Source of the DNA: Leucobacter muris
GTDB lineage: Bacteria; Actinomycetota; Actinomycetes; Actinomycetales; Microbacteriaceae
Length of the DNA stretch: 64,000 nt
Assembly (NCBI RefSeq): GCF_004028235.1
Contig: NZ_CP035037.1
Span: 1,922,001 to 1,986,000, forward strand
Direction of reading: 5' to 3'
The translations under genes were made by a program, and so were the position numbers. Below, one piece after another: positions 1 through 6,791 of the stretch. Numbering within the stretch: the first letter of the stretch is position 1; every line of letters begins with the position of its first letter. The notes under the pieces are model-generated. The model saw only the letters and a program-made list of their open reading frames with translations. It did no database searches and was not told the DNA's origin.

Positions 1-1242
1 CGTGACGCCCTCCACCGGGTCCTCGCGCGCGCCGTCGACCGCGATCACCACGGTGTGGTCGGCGCCCGTCTCGAGCGCCTCGGCGAACTCGCGGTGGAAC
101 AGCTTCGTGCGGCTGTAGAGGTGGGGCTGGTGGATCGCGATGAGCCGCCCCTCCTCGCCGACCACGGCGCGCGCCGAGTCGAGCAGCGCCGACACCTCGG
201 TGTGGTGGTGGGCGTAGTCGTCGTAGACCCGCACCCCGCCGACCTCGGCGTGGAACTCGAAGCGGCGCTTCGTGCCGCCGAACCCGGCGATCGCGGCGAG
301 CGCGGCGCCCGCCTCGAAACCGAGCCCCGTGAGCACCGCGAGCGCGCCCACGGCGTTGACCGCGTTGTGACGGCCGTAGACCGAGAGCTGCGCCTCGTGG
401 CGCTCGACCGCGCCGTCGGCGCCCGCGAGCTCGACGGCGAAGCGCACGGGGCCCGAGGCGTCGATCGAGACGATGCGCACGTCGGCGTCGGCGTGCTCGC
501 CGAAGGTGCGGATCGGGGCCGTTCCGCTTCCCTCCCGCAGCGCGGCGAGCACCTCGGCCGCGCCCGGGTCGTCGGACGAGACCACGATCTGCTCGCGGGC
601 GCCTCGCGCGAAGTCGACGAACGCCTGCATGAACGCCTCGCGCGAGCCGTAGAAGTCGAGGTGCTCGGGATCGACGTTCGTGATGAGCGCGATGGCCGTG
701 TCGTAGAGCAGGAACGACTTGTCGCTCTCGTCGGCCTCGATCACGAAGAGGTCGTCGGCGCCCGGGCCCGAGCTCACGCCGAGCGACTCGATGATGCCGC
801 CGTTCACGAAGGAGGGGTCGGCGCCGAGACCCAGCAGGCCGGTGACGATCATGCCGGTCGAGGTGGTCTTGCCGTGAGCGCCCGCCACCGAGACCACGCG
901 CTTGCCGCGGGCGAGCCAGGCGAGGGCCTGCGAGCGGTGCAGCACCGGCAACCCCCTCGAGAGTGCGAGCTGGTACTCGGGGTTGTCCTGCCAGAGCGCC
1001 CCCGTGACCACCAGAGTGTCGGCATCGCCGACGTTCGCGGCGTCGTGACCGATGCTCACCCCGATGCCGAGCTGCTCGAGCGCCTCCGTCGAGTAGTTGG
1101 CGCTGCGATCGGATCCCGTCACCGGCACGCCGGCCTGGTGCATCATGCGCGCGATGCCGCTCATGCCCGAGCCTCCGATGCCGACGAAGTGCACGCGGCC
1201 GAGCTCGTCGGGGATCTGCATCTCGAGATCGGGGTAGATCAT
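1..1242 (-). CDS. murC: UDP-N-acetylmuramate--L-alanine ligase MurC (3' end outside window)
   Basis: Cytoplasmic ATP-dependent ligase that adds L-alanine to UDP-MurNAc, the first peptide step of peptidoglycan precursor synthesis. The N-terminus shows the Rossmann-like motif [13 protein letters not shown] (residues about 17-29). The Mur-ligase ATP-binding loop GAHGKTTST lies near residue 120, followed by the central-domain DEAD-like run [13 protein letters not shown]. 414 codons are visible and the frame is still open at base 1, so roughly the last 50-60 residues are missing. The ATG at 1242 was chosen because GAGGAGG lies 5-6 nt upstream. In most actinobacteria murC follows murG directly; here about 3.2 kb separate them, so murC probably has its own promoter. 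Identity is secure. Confidence 0.95.
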   Translation of the reverse strand, partial: MIYPDLEMQIPDELGRVHFVGIGGSGMSGIARMMHQAGVPVTGSDRSANYSTEALEQLGIGVSIGHDAANVGDADTLVVTGALWQDNPEYQLALSRGLPVLHRSQALAWLARGKRVVSVAGAHGKTTSTGMIVTGLLGLGADPSFVNGGIIESLGVSSGPGADDLFVIEADESDKSFLLYDTAIALITNVDPEHLDFYGSREAFMQAFVDFARGAREQIVVSSDDPGAAEVLAALREGSGTAPIRTFGEHADADVRIVSIDASGPVRFAVELAGADGAVERHEAQLSVYGRHNAVNAVGALAVLTGLGFEAGAALAAIAGFGGTKRRFEFHAEVGGVRVYDDYAHHHTEVSALLDSARAVVGEEGRLIAIHQPHLYSRTKLFHREFAEALETGADHTVVIAVDGAREDPVEGVT

Positions 1243-1340
1243 CTGGCCTCCTCAGATAGACACTCCAGCGTACCGCTTTCGAGGGACGGCTCACTGAGAT
1301 CGCGGCGGCCAGTCGGCACCCGCCGGTCTTTCGGTTCTCC

Positions 1341-1403
1341 CGCGTTTTTCGGAGCTGCGGCGGGTGATCCGGTCCGAGACAGCGGTGAGCTCCGAAGAAC
1401 GCG
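1341..1403. terminator. Imperfect inverted repeat downstream of MFS gene
   Basis: Arms CGCGTTTTTCGGAGCT (1341-1356) and its near complement (1388-1403) pair over 16 bp with one mismatch across a 31-nt loop. It lies about 155 nt past the stop codon of the minus-strand MFS gene and could end its transcript. The right half (GATCCGGTCCGA...) is similar in sequence to the palindrome at 4220-4281, so it may be a member of a dispersed repeat family and not a dedicated terminator. Confidence 0.45.
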
Positions 1404-1434
1404 ACGACCGATCGGGGCTGGATCCCCGCGGCGA

Positions 1435-1502
1435 GGATCCGGCACGGGGATCCGGCGGGGATCCGGCGCGGATCCGGGGCGGATCCGGGGCGGATCCGGA
1501 TC
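1435..1502. repeat. 11-nt tandem repeat with GGATCCGG core
   Basis: GGATCC occurs at 1435, 1448, 1459, 1470, 1481 and 1492; the last five copies are spaced exactly 11 nt. The unit is GGATCCGG plus three variable G/C bases. The array sits in the 315-nt space between murC and the MFS gene, where no gene is visible. Confidence 0.8.
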
Positions 1503-1557
1503 GCGGCTCCGCCCCGGCCGGGTCGCGGGAGCCCGGGGCGCGCCGACCGGATCCGGA

Positions 1558-2760
1558 TCACTCCCTCAGCGAGCGCTCCGCCTCGGGCTTCGGCACGAGC
1601 GGCACCGCGAGCGCCGGTGCCGCGGCGGCGAGCGCGAGCGCGGCCGGCACTCCGAGCGCGCCGATGAGGGCGCCCACGACCGGCCCGACGGCGGCCGCGG
1701 CGAGGAACTGTCCGGTGTTCTGGATCCCGAGCGCGCGACCGGCCCAGGCGGGCCCCGCGATCTCGGCGACGGCGGTGAAGGCGAGGCCGTTGTCGGCCAC
1801 GCTCACGCAGCTCGCCAGCAGATAGGCGACCGCGGCGGGGATGCTCCACTCGGCCCAGCCGAACGCGGCCGCGAGCAGCATCGCCGCGATCGCCGCGATC
1901 GCGACGAGCCGCAGCGGCCCGAGCCTCGACATGGCGCGGTCGCTCCACGCGCCCACCACGATGCGGCAGGCGGCTCCGGCGAACTGCGACGCTGCGACGA
2001 GGGCGCCCGCGGCGAGCGCGCTCCAGCCGAAGCCGACGGTGAACCAGACCAGACCGAAGGTCGACAGCGCAAACTGCGGCACCACGAGCAGCATCGAGAC
2101 CGCGTGGATGCGCACGAGCGTCGACGACGCCCGGTAGGGGCTGGCCTGCGCGGCCAGCGCCCCGCGCGCCGCGCGCCGCGGGTCGCGCACGGCGAACGCG
2201 CACAGCACGAGGCTCAGCGCGCTCAGCACGCCGCCGAGCGCGAGGGCGGGCCCGATGCCCCAGGCCTCGGCGAGCGGCGGCACGCCGAGCGCAGCGACCG
2301 CCATGCCGAGCGGCTGGCAGGTCTGCCGGATGCCCATGGCCAGCCCGCGCCGCTCGGGCGGGAACCAGCCGGTGATGAGCCGCCCGCTGGCGCTGTTCGT
2401 GCAGGCGGAGACGGCGCCGCTCGCGACGAACGCGACGCCGAGCGCGGCGAAGCCGTGCACCGCCGTCGACGCGGCGACCACGGCGACCGTCAGCGAGAGG
2501 CCGACCAGGATCACGCGCCGCTCCCCGAAGCGGTCGGTCGCGGCGCCCCACGCCACGAGCGACAGCACCAGCCCCAGGTTGGGGGCTCCGGCGAGCAGGC
2601 CCGCGGCGGCGAGGCTCATCCCCTCGCGCTCGAGCATGTGCGGGATCAGGAACGCGGGAGCCGCTGCGACGACGGTGGTGGCGGCCTGCGCCACCACCAT
2701 GGCGCCGAGCATGCACCACAGGGCGACGGGGATGGGCTGGCGGGCAGACGGCTGCTGCAT
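1558..2760 (-). CDS. MFS transporter
   Basis: A 400-residue, very hydrophobic protein with the major facilitator layout: about 12 predicted membrane helices in two halves. A conserved loop between helices 2 and 3 reads WGAATDRFGERRV (residues about 70-82), the classic MFS DRxGRR-type motif. The second half has GAWSDRAMSRLGP at the equivalent place. Substrate cannot be told from sequence. The start ATG at 2760 has a weak GGAG about 7 nt upstream. A candidate promoter and a 13-codon mini-ORF lie just upstream (2829-2883). The gene lies between murC and murG, an unusual location, and is on the same strand as the dcw genes. Known: MFS proteins move small solutes using ion gradients. Inferred: a lineage-specific insertion with no required role in wall synthesis. 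Confidence 0.85.
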   Translation of the reverse strand: MQQPSARQPIPVALWCMLGAMVVAQAATTVVAAAPAFLIPHMLEREGMSLAAAGLLAGAPNLGLVLSLVAWGAATDRFGERRVILVGLSLTVAVVAASTAVHGFAALGVAFVASGAVSACTNSASGRLITGWFPPERRGLAMGIRQTCQPLGMAVAALGVPPLAEAWGIGPALALGGVLSALSLVLCAFAVRDPRRAARGALAAQASPYRASSTLVRIHAVSMLLVVPQFALSTFGLVWFTVGFGWSALAAGALVAASQFAGAACRIVVGAWSDRAMSRLGPLRLVAIAAIAAMLLAAAFGWAEWSIPAAVAYLLASCVSVADNGLAFTAVAEIAGPAWAGRALGIQNTGQFLAAAAVGPVVGALIGALGVPAALALAAAAPALAVPLVPKPEAERSLRE

Positions 2761-2828
2761 GGGGGTCTCCGGTCTCGGCGGGTGTGGACCGGCACGACGA
2801 CGCTGCCGCTGACGGGGAGCCGGTCGGT

Positions 2829-2870
2829 TCAGACCCCGTTGCGGCGGCGAAGAAGCTGCGCGCGAGACAT
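2829..2870 (-). CDS. Possible leaderless leader peptide upstream of MFS gene
   Basis: A 13-codon frame, MSRAQLLRRRNGV, ends 68 nt before the MFS start codon. Its ATG (2870) lies 7 nt after TAGGAT (2883-2878), the spacing expected of an actinobacterial leaderless promoter. Three consecutive Arg codons could make ribosome progress sensitive to charging or to translation inhibitors. This is inference from layout only; a chance ORF is possible. Confidence 0.35.
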   Translation of the reverse strand: MSRAQLLRRRNGV

Positions 2871-2877
2871 GGTGACG

Positions 2878-2883
2878 ATCCTA
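2878..2883 (-). promoter_or_regulatory. Candidate -10 (TAGGAT) for MFS/leader transcript
   Basis: TAGGAT read on the minus strand matches the actinobacterial TANNNT -10 consensus, 7 nt before the ATG of the mini-ORF. No convincing -35 is visible at the expected distance. Confidence 0.4.
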
Positions 2884-3014
2884 CTGCAGGCCCGCGGCTC
2901 CTCCGCGCCGTCGCGATGCGCGCTGCACGATGCGCGAGAGCCGGGGTCGACGGATCCCGATCCGCCTCTCGTTCTTCGGGCCTCGCCCGTTTCTCGGATG
3001 AAACCCGGCGACTT

Positions 3015-3065
3015 GGTCCGAAACAACGGCTCGGTCCGAAACAACGGTTGGGCCCGAATCACCGG
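3015..3065. repeat. Three 18-nt tandem repeats (GGTCCGAAACAACGG)
   Basis: GGTCCGAAACAACGG begins at 3015 and 3033 (perfect copies), and a degenerate GGCCCGAATCACCGG begins at 3051, giving an exact 18-nt period. The motif resembles the arm of the palindrome at 4220-4281 and part of the repeat at 1371-1390. Apart from this array and the mini-ORF, the 2761-3196 interval holds no gene I can support. Confidence 0.8.
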
Positions 3066-3196
3066 TAGCGGGACCGGCGTCCTCGCCGCACGGCACTCCG
3101 CTCACATCGGAGGTCTGCGCGACGGATCCTTCATGCTGTCCACAGATTGCGGGAATACCCCCAAGGCGACGCGATTCGTGGGGCACGCTCGAAGGC

Positions 3197-4027
3197 ATGG
3201 CACTCACAGAACTCCTCCGGCGCAGCGGCGGAATCACCCGCACGTCAGTCCTCCTTCGGGCCGGGGTGACCCGCGGGGAGCTCCGATCGGCCTTCTCGAA
3301 CGGACAGGTCCGAAGACCGCGAAAGGGATGGGTCGCCCTCCCCGGTGCCGACCCCGAACTGATGACCGCGGCGCGTCGGGGTCTGCTGTTGACCTGCGTC
3401 TCCCAGGCCGCACGCGCCGGGCTCTGGGTCCTCGCGGCCCCCAGGCATCCCCACTACGCGCCTCCGAATCCGCACAGCCACGTCGTGACCGGGCCCGGAG
3501 TGGTGCACTGGCGGGCACCGCCGGTGCCCCGCGCGCCCGGCCAACTGGAGGATCCGCTGGAGAACACGCTCGTGCTGGTAGCCGAGTGCCAGCCGTACGA
3601 GGCCTCCCTCGCGATCGTAGAGTCCGCGCTGAACCAGGGGCTGACCTCGATTCCGGCGCTGGATCTCCTCCCGTCCCCACGTCTGCGGGCCCTCCTGAAG
3701 AAGGCCACGCCCTTCGCGGACTCCGGGGTGGAGACCATCTTCAGATCCAGACTGGGGTGGCTGCGCATCCCGATCCGGGTGCAGACCCACCTGAGCGGGC
3801 ACCGCGTCGACGTGCTCATCGGCGAGCGCTTGATCGTGCAGGTCGACGGCAAGCAGCACTCGGGCGCTCAACGTGACGGCGATATCCTGCACGACGCCGA
3901 GTTGAGGCGTCAAGGCTACGAGGTGATCCGCGTGACCTACTCGCTCGTCGTGCACCGTTGGGAACTGGTGCAGGAGGCCGTGCTCTCGGCGATCGCGCGG
4001 GGGTTGCATCTTCGGCGGTCGGCGTGA
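3197..4027 (+). CDS. DUF559 / AbiEi-like endonuclease-fold protein
   Basis: 276 residues. The N-terminal 50 or so (TELLRRSGGITRTSVLLRAG...VRRPRKGWVAL) look like the winged-helix found in AbiEi-type antitoxins and related orphan proteins. The C-terminal part (about 170-270) looks like the DUF559 restriction-endonuclease-like fold: SGVETIFRSRL, then HRVDVLIGERLIVQVDGKQH, then LRRQGYEVIRVTY. In this family the usual strand reads hxhExDGxxH; here Gln replaces the usual Glu (VQVDGKQH), so nuclease activity is uncertain. It stands alone on the plus strand, opposite to its neighbours, between two minus-strand dcw genes, with no partner toxin or methylase beside it. Function unknown; such orphans are common in Microbacteriaceae. 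The ATG at 3197 has no strong ribosome-binding site. Confidence 0.75.
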   Translation: MALTELLRRSGGITRTSVLLRAGVTRGELRSAFSNGQVRRPRKGWVALPGADPELMTAARRGLLLTCVSQAARAGLWVLAAPRHPHYAPPNPHSHVVTGPGVVHWRAPPVPRAPGQLEDPLENTLVLVAECQPYEASLAIVESALNQGLTSIPALDLLPSPRLRALLKKATPFADSGVETIFRSRLGWLRIPIRVQTHLSGHRVDVLIGERLIVQVDGKQHSGAQRDGDILHDAELRRQGYEVIRVTYSLVVHRWELVQEAVLSAIARGLHLRRSA

Positions 4028-4092
4028 CATCACTCAGGCTCACACGGAGCCTCCTATCAGGCGCACACGGACCCTCGTCTTCGGCGCACACC

Positions 4093-4230
4093 GAGCGCTG
4101 CTCTCCGGAGTGCACCGAGCACTGCTCTCCGGAGTGCACCGAGCACTGTTCCGCGGAGTGCACCGGGCCGTTCTGCGGCACGCACCGGGCCGTTCTGCGG
4201 CACGCACCGGGCCATTCTGCGGAGCACGCC
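4093..4230. repeat. Six-unit tandem repeat, 24/22-nt period
   Basis: Three 24-nt units (4093-4116, 4117-4140, 4141-4164) are followed by three 22-nt units (4165-4186, 4187-4208, 4209-4230). Each unit holds a CTCCGGAGTGCACC- or TTCTGCGGCACGCACC-like core. The last unit runs into the left arm of the adjacent palindrome. There are no unique spacers, so it is not CRISPR-like. Confidence 0.85.
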
Positions 4231-4281
4231 GTTGGTTCGGATCGAATCCCGCGATCCGGTCCGAACCAACGGCGTGCTCCG
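4220..4281. repeat. 22-bp perfect inverted repeat, 18-nt loop
   Basis: Arms 4220-4241 and 4260-4281 are perfect reverse complements over 22 bp (core CGTTGGTTCGGA), with an 18-nt loop. It lies between the ends of the convergent DUF559 gene and murG, so it could act as a bidirectional terminator. Its sequence similarity to the repeats at 1371-1390 and 3015-3065 points instead, or as well, to a dispersed palindromic element. Confidence 0.85.
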
Positions 4282-4325
4282 AAGGAGGGGGCCGGGTCGG
4301 CAAGCGTCGGTTGGGCCGCTGAGAC

Positions 4326-4445
4326 TGCCGCCGCGACAGCAAAGCGTCCGCCGGGACAGCAAAGCACCGGTCGGACCGGCAACACGCCGGTCGGGCCTGC
4401 AGAACTCCGGTCGGGGCAGCGAAACGCCGGTCGGGGCAGCAGGGC
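4326..4445. repeat. Six-unit tandem repeat, 20-nt period
   Basis: Units begin at 4326, 4346, 4366, 4386, 4406 and 4426, each exactly 20 nt, with core CCGGTCGGGGCAGC and an A/C-rich end (AAAGC, AACAC, GAAAC). The array starts 44 nt after the palindrome and ends 41 nt before the murG stop codon. With the preceding array it fills the 459-nt DUF559-murG interval. Confidence 0.8.
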
Positions 4446-4486
4446 CGCGGCCTCGGCGGCGAAGCGCCGGCCTGAGGGAACCCGCC

Positions 4487-5563
4487 TCAGCGGGCCTCGA
4501 GCGCCTCCCGCACGAGCGCGAGCAGGCGCTCGGTGCCGTCGAGCGCTCCGGCGCCGCGGGCCCGCTCCGCCATGTCCGCGAGGCGTGCGTCGTCGCCCAC
4601 GAGCGGGATCAGCGTGCCGCGCACCCACTCCGGGGTCAGCTCGGCGTCCTCGACCAGCAGCGCGCCGCCGGCCGCCACGACGCCGGCCGCGTTGAAGCGC
4701 TGTTCGCCGTTGCCGTGGCTGTACGGCACGAAGACGGCGGGCACGCCGAGCCCGGCGAGCTCGCTCACGGTCGTCGAGCCGGCGCGCGACACCGCGAGGT
4801 CGCACGCGGCGAGCGCGAGATCCATGCGGTCGCAGTACGGCACCACCGTGTATCCGGGCACGCCCGGATCCTCGACCTCGGTGAGCCCGCCCCAGATGTG
4901 CAGCACCTGGATGTCGGCATCGACGATCTCGGCCGCCGATCCCGAGACGCCTCGGTTGATGGCGCGCGCGCCGAGCGACCCGCCGGTGACGAGCAGTGTT
5001 CGCTTCTCGGGGTCGAGGCCGAAGTGCTCGCGCGCAGCGGCGCGCAGCCCCTCGCGATCGAGGCCCGTGATCTCGGGGCGCAGCGGCATGCCGGTCACGC
5101 GCGCACCCGGGATCGGGGTTCCCTCGAAGGTGACGCCCACGTAGGGAGTGCTGCGCGCGCCCAGCTTGTTCGCCATGCCCGGCTTCGCGTTGGCCTCGTG
5201 GATCACGACGGGCACGCCCTCCTTGGCGCCGGCGCGATAGGCGGGAGCCGAGGCGTAGCCGCCGAACCCCACCACCACGTCGATGGAGCGGTCGCGGATC
5301 AGCGCGCGGGTCTCGCGCACCGCGCGCGCGAACCGCGCCGGGAAGCGCAGGGCCGCGACGTTCGGGCGCCGCGGGAACGGCAGCCGCTCGATGTGCACGA
5401 GCTCGTAGCCGCGCTCCGGCACGAGCCGGGCCTCGAGCCCCTCGCGCGTGCCCAGCACGACGATCTCGGCGCCGGGCTCCTCGGCCCGGATGAGGTCGGC
5501 GAGGGCGAGCAGGGGGTTGACGTGGCCCGCGGTGCCTCCGCCCGCGAGCAGATAGCTGGTCAT
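4487..5563 (-). CDS. murG: UDP-GlcNAc:undecaprenyl-PP-MurNAc-pentapeptide GlcNAc transferase MurG
   Basis: Peripheral membrane GT28 glycosyltransferase that converts lipid I to lipid II. 358 residues, normal length. The N-terminal nucleotide-fold glycine loop AGGGTAGHVNP spans about residues 7-17. The C-terminal donor-binding region shows VTGGSLGARAIN (about 190-201), a conserved SRAGSTTVSELAGLGVPAVFVPY stretch in two halves near 260-285, and HGNGEQRFNA. Its ATG overlaps the ftsW stop as ATGA (5563-5560), so the two are translationally coupled. It is the last gene of the mraZ-led operon in this genome, because murC does not follow it. Confidence 0.97.
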   Translation of the reverse strand: MTSYLLAGGGTAGHVNPLLALADLIRAEEPGAEIVVLGTREGLEARLVPERGYELVHIERLPFPRRPNVAALRFPARFARAVRETRALIRDRSIDVVVGFGGYASAPAYRAGAKEGVPVVIHEANAKPGMANKLGARSTPYVGVTFEGTPIPGARVTGMPLRPEITGLDREGLRAAAREHFGLDPEKRTLLVTGGSLGARAINRGVSGSAAEIVDADIQVLHIWGGLTEVEDPGVPGYTVVPYCDRMDLALAACDLAVSRAGSTTVSELAGLGVPAVFVPYSHGNGEQRFNAAGVVAAGGALLVEDAELTPEWVRGTLIPLVGDDARLADMAERARGAGALDGTERLLALVREALEAR

Positions 5564-6786
5564 CGTATGCCTCGGTTCCTTCCTCGTGCGGGGGCGGCGG
5601 CCTCGAGCTCCGCCTGGTACTGCGCGCCGTCGCGCGCGATCGAGATGACGACGCCGATCGCCGCGAGACACGCGATGAGGGCGGTTCCGCCCGCGCTGAT
5701 GAGCGGCAGCGGCACCCCCAGCACGGGGAACACGCCGATGACCACACCGATGTTCACGAAGGCCTGCCCCACGATCCACACCATGATGCCGCCGACGACG
5801 GCCTTGCCGAAGCGATCCCGCGCGCGGGAGATCACGCGCAGCATCACGACCGTCAGCACGATGAACAGCACGATCACGAGCAGTGCGCCGATGAGGCCCA
5901 GCTCCTCGCCGATGATCGCGAAGATGTAGTCGTTGTCGGCGGCGGGCAGCCACGACCACTTCGCCTTCGAGTTGCCGAGGCCCACGCCGAAGAGCCCGCC
6001 GCTCGCGAGCGCCCACATGCCGTGCGTCGACTGCCAGTCGATGCCGCTGTAGTCGTCGGTGCCGCCGGCGTGACTGAGCAGGCGCTGCATGCGGTTGGGG
6101 CTCGTGATGACGAAGAGCACGACCGCGAGCGCGCCGCCGCCGGCGGTGACCCCGAGCGTCTTCCAGCTGATTCCGCCGAAGTACATGGCCCCGAACACCA
6201 TCGCGGCCATGATGAGCACGGTGCCGAGATCGCGCCCGAGCAGCACGACGCCCAGCGCGAGCACGGCGCCGGGCACGATGATGGGGATGATCTCGTGCCG
6301 CATCTGCCCGAGCAGCGGCTCCTTGCGCTGCAGCACCGCACCCACCCACACCACGAGCGCGAGCTTGAGCGCCTCGGAGGGCTGCGCGCCGAAGCCGCCG
6401 ATCTGGATCCAGTTGCGATTGCCGTACACCTCGATGCCGAGAGGCGTGAACACGAGCAGCTGCAGTGCGATGCCGAGACCGAGCAGAACCCACGCCCAGC
6501 GCTTCCAGAACACCACGGGCATCGCGGCGGCGATCAGCATGAGCGGGATGCCGATGAGCGCGAACGAGGCCTGGCGCCAGAACCCGCCGAAGAAGCCCTG
6601 ATCGTCGAGATACGACGTGATCGACGACGACGAGAGCACCATGATCAGGCCGAAGCCGACGAGCAGCAGCGTGATCGCGTACAGCGCCGCGACCGTGGGG
6701 TCGGATCCCGTGCGCAGCATGGCGCCGAGGCTGATCCGGGCCTGACCGGGCGCGCGCCCCCGGGATTCCGTCGATTCGGGCGCCAC
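5560..6786 (-). CDS. ftsW: Peptidoglycan glycosyltransferase FtsW (SEDS family)
   Basis: Polytopic SEDS membrane protein that polymerises lipid II at the septum together with its cognate class-B PBP (FtsI, upstream). 408 residues with about ten hydrophobic segments. Signature stretches include NRNWIQIGGFGAQPSEALKL, the long extracellular loop region GLGNSKAKWSWLPAADNDYI and the C-terminal GVPLPLISAGGTALI. The GTG at 6786 is preferred because GGAG lies about 8 nt upstream. A GTG at 6795 overlapping the murD stop (GTGA) is an alternative that would add three residues. The stop overlaps the murG start codon. Confidence 0.95.
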   Translation of the reverse strand: MAPESTESRGRAPGQARISLGAMLRTGSDPTVAALYAITLLLVGFGLIMVLSSSSITSYLDDQGFFGGFWRQASFALIGIPLMLIAAAMPVVFWKRWAWVLLGLGIALQLLVFTPLGIEVYGNRNWIQIGGFGAQPSEALKLALVVWVGAVLQRKEPLLGQMRHEIIPIIVPGAVLALGVVLLGRDLGTVLIMAAMVFGAMYFGGISWKTLGVTAGGGALAVVLFVITSPNRMQRLLSHAGGTDDYSGIDWQSTHGMWALASGGLFGVGLGNSKAKWSWLPAADNDYIFAIIGEELGLIGALLVIVLFIVLTVVMLRVISRARDRFGKAVVGGIMVWIVGQAFVNIGVVIGVFPVLGVPLPLISAGGTALIACLAAIGVVISIARDGAQYQAELEAAAPARGRNRGIR

Positions 6787-6791
6787 GCCGA

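Noticed and set aside
55-3876. A very long open frame (over 1200 codons) on the plus strand
   Set aside because: It runs antisense through murC and the MFS gene and out into repeats, has Arg/Gly/Ala-biased composition and no domain; high-GC DNA often lacks stops in antisense frames.
4093-4164. Cys-rich octapeptide repeat protein (TEHCSPEC repeated)
   Set aside because: The 24-nt units happen to be in frame, but the frame starts inside the DUF559 gene in another phase, has no start signal, and breaks when the period drops to 22 nt.
4093-4445. CRISPR array
   Set aside because: Units are contiguous with no unique spacers, and there are no cas genes in the window.
1243-4486. Insertion sequence or integron in the murG-murC gap
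   Set aside because: No transposase, integrase or terminal repeats that bracket the two genes; only short palindromic and tandem repeats.
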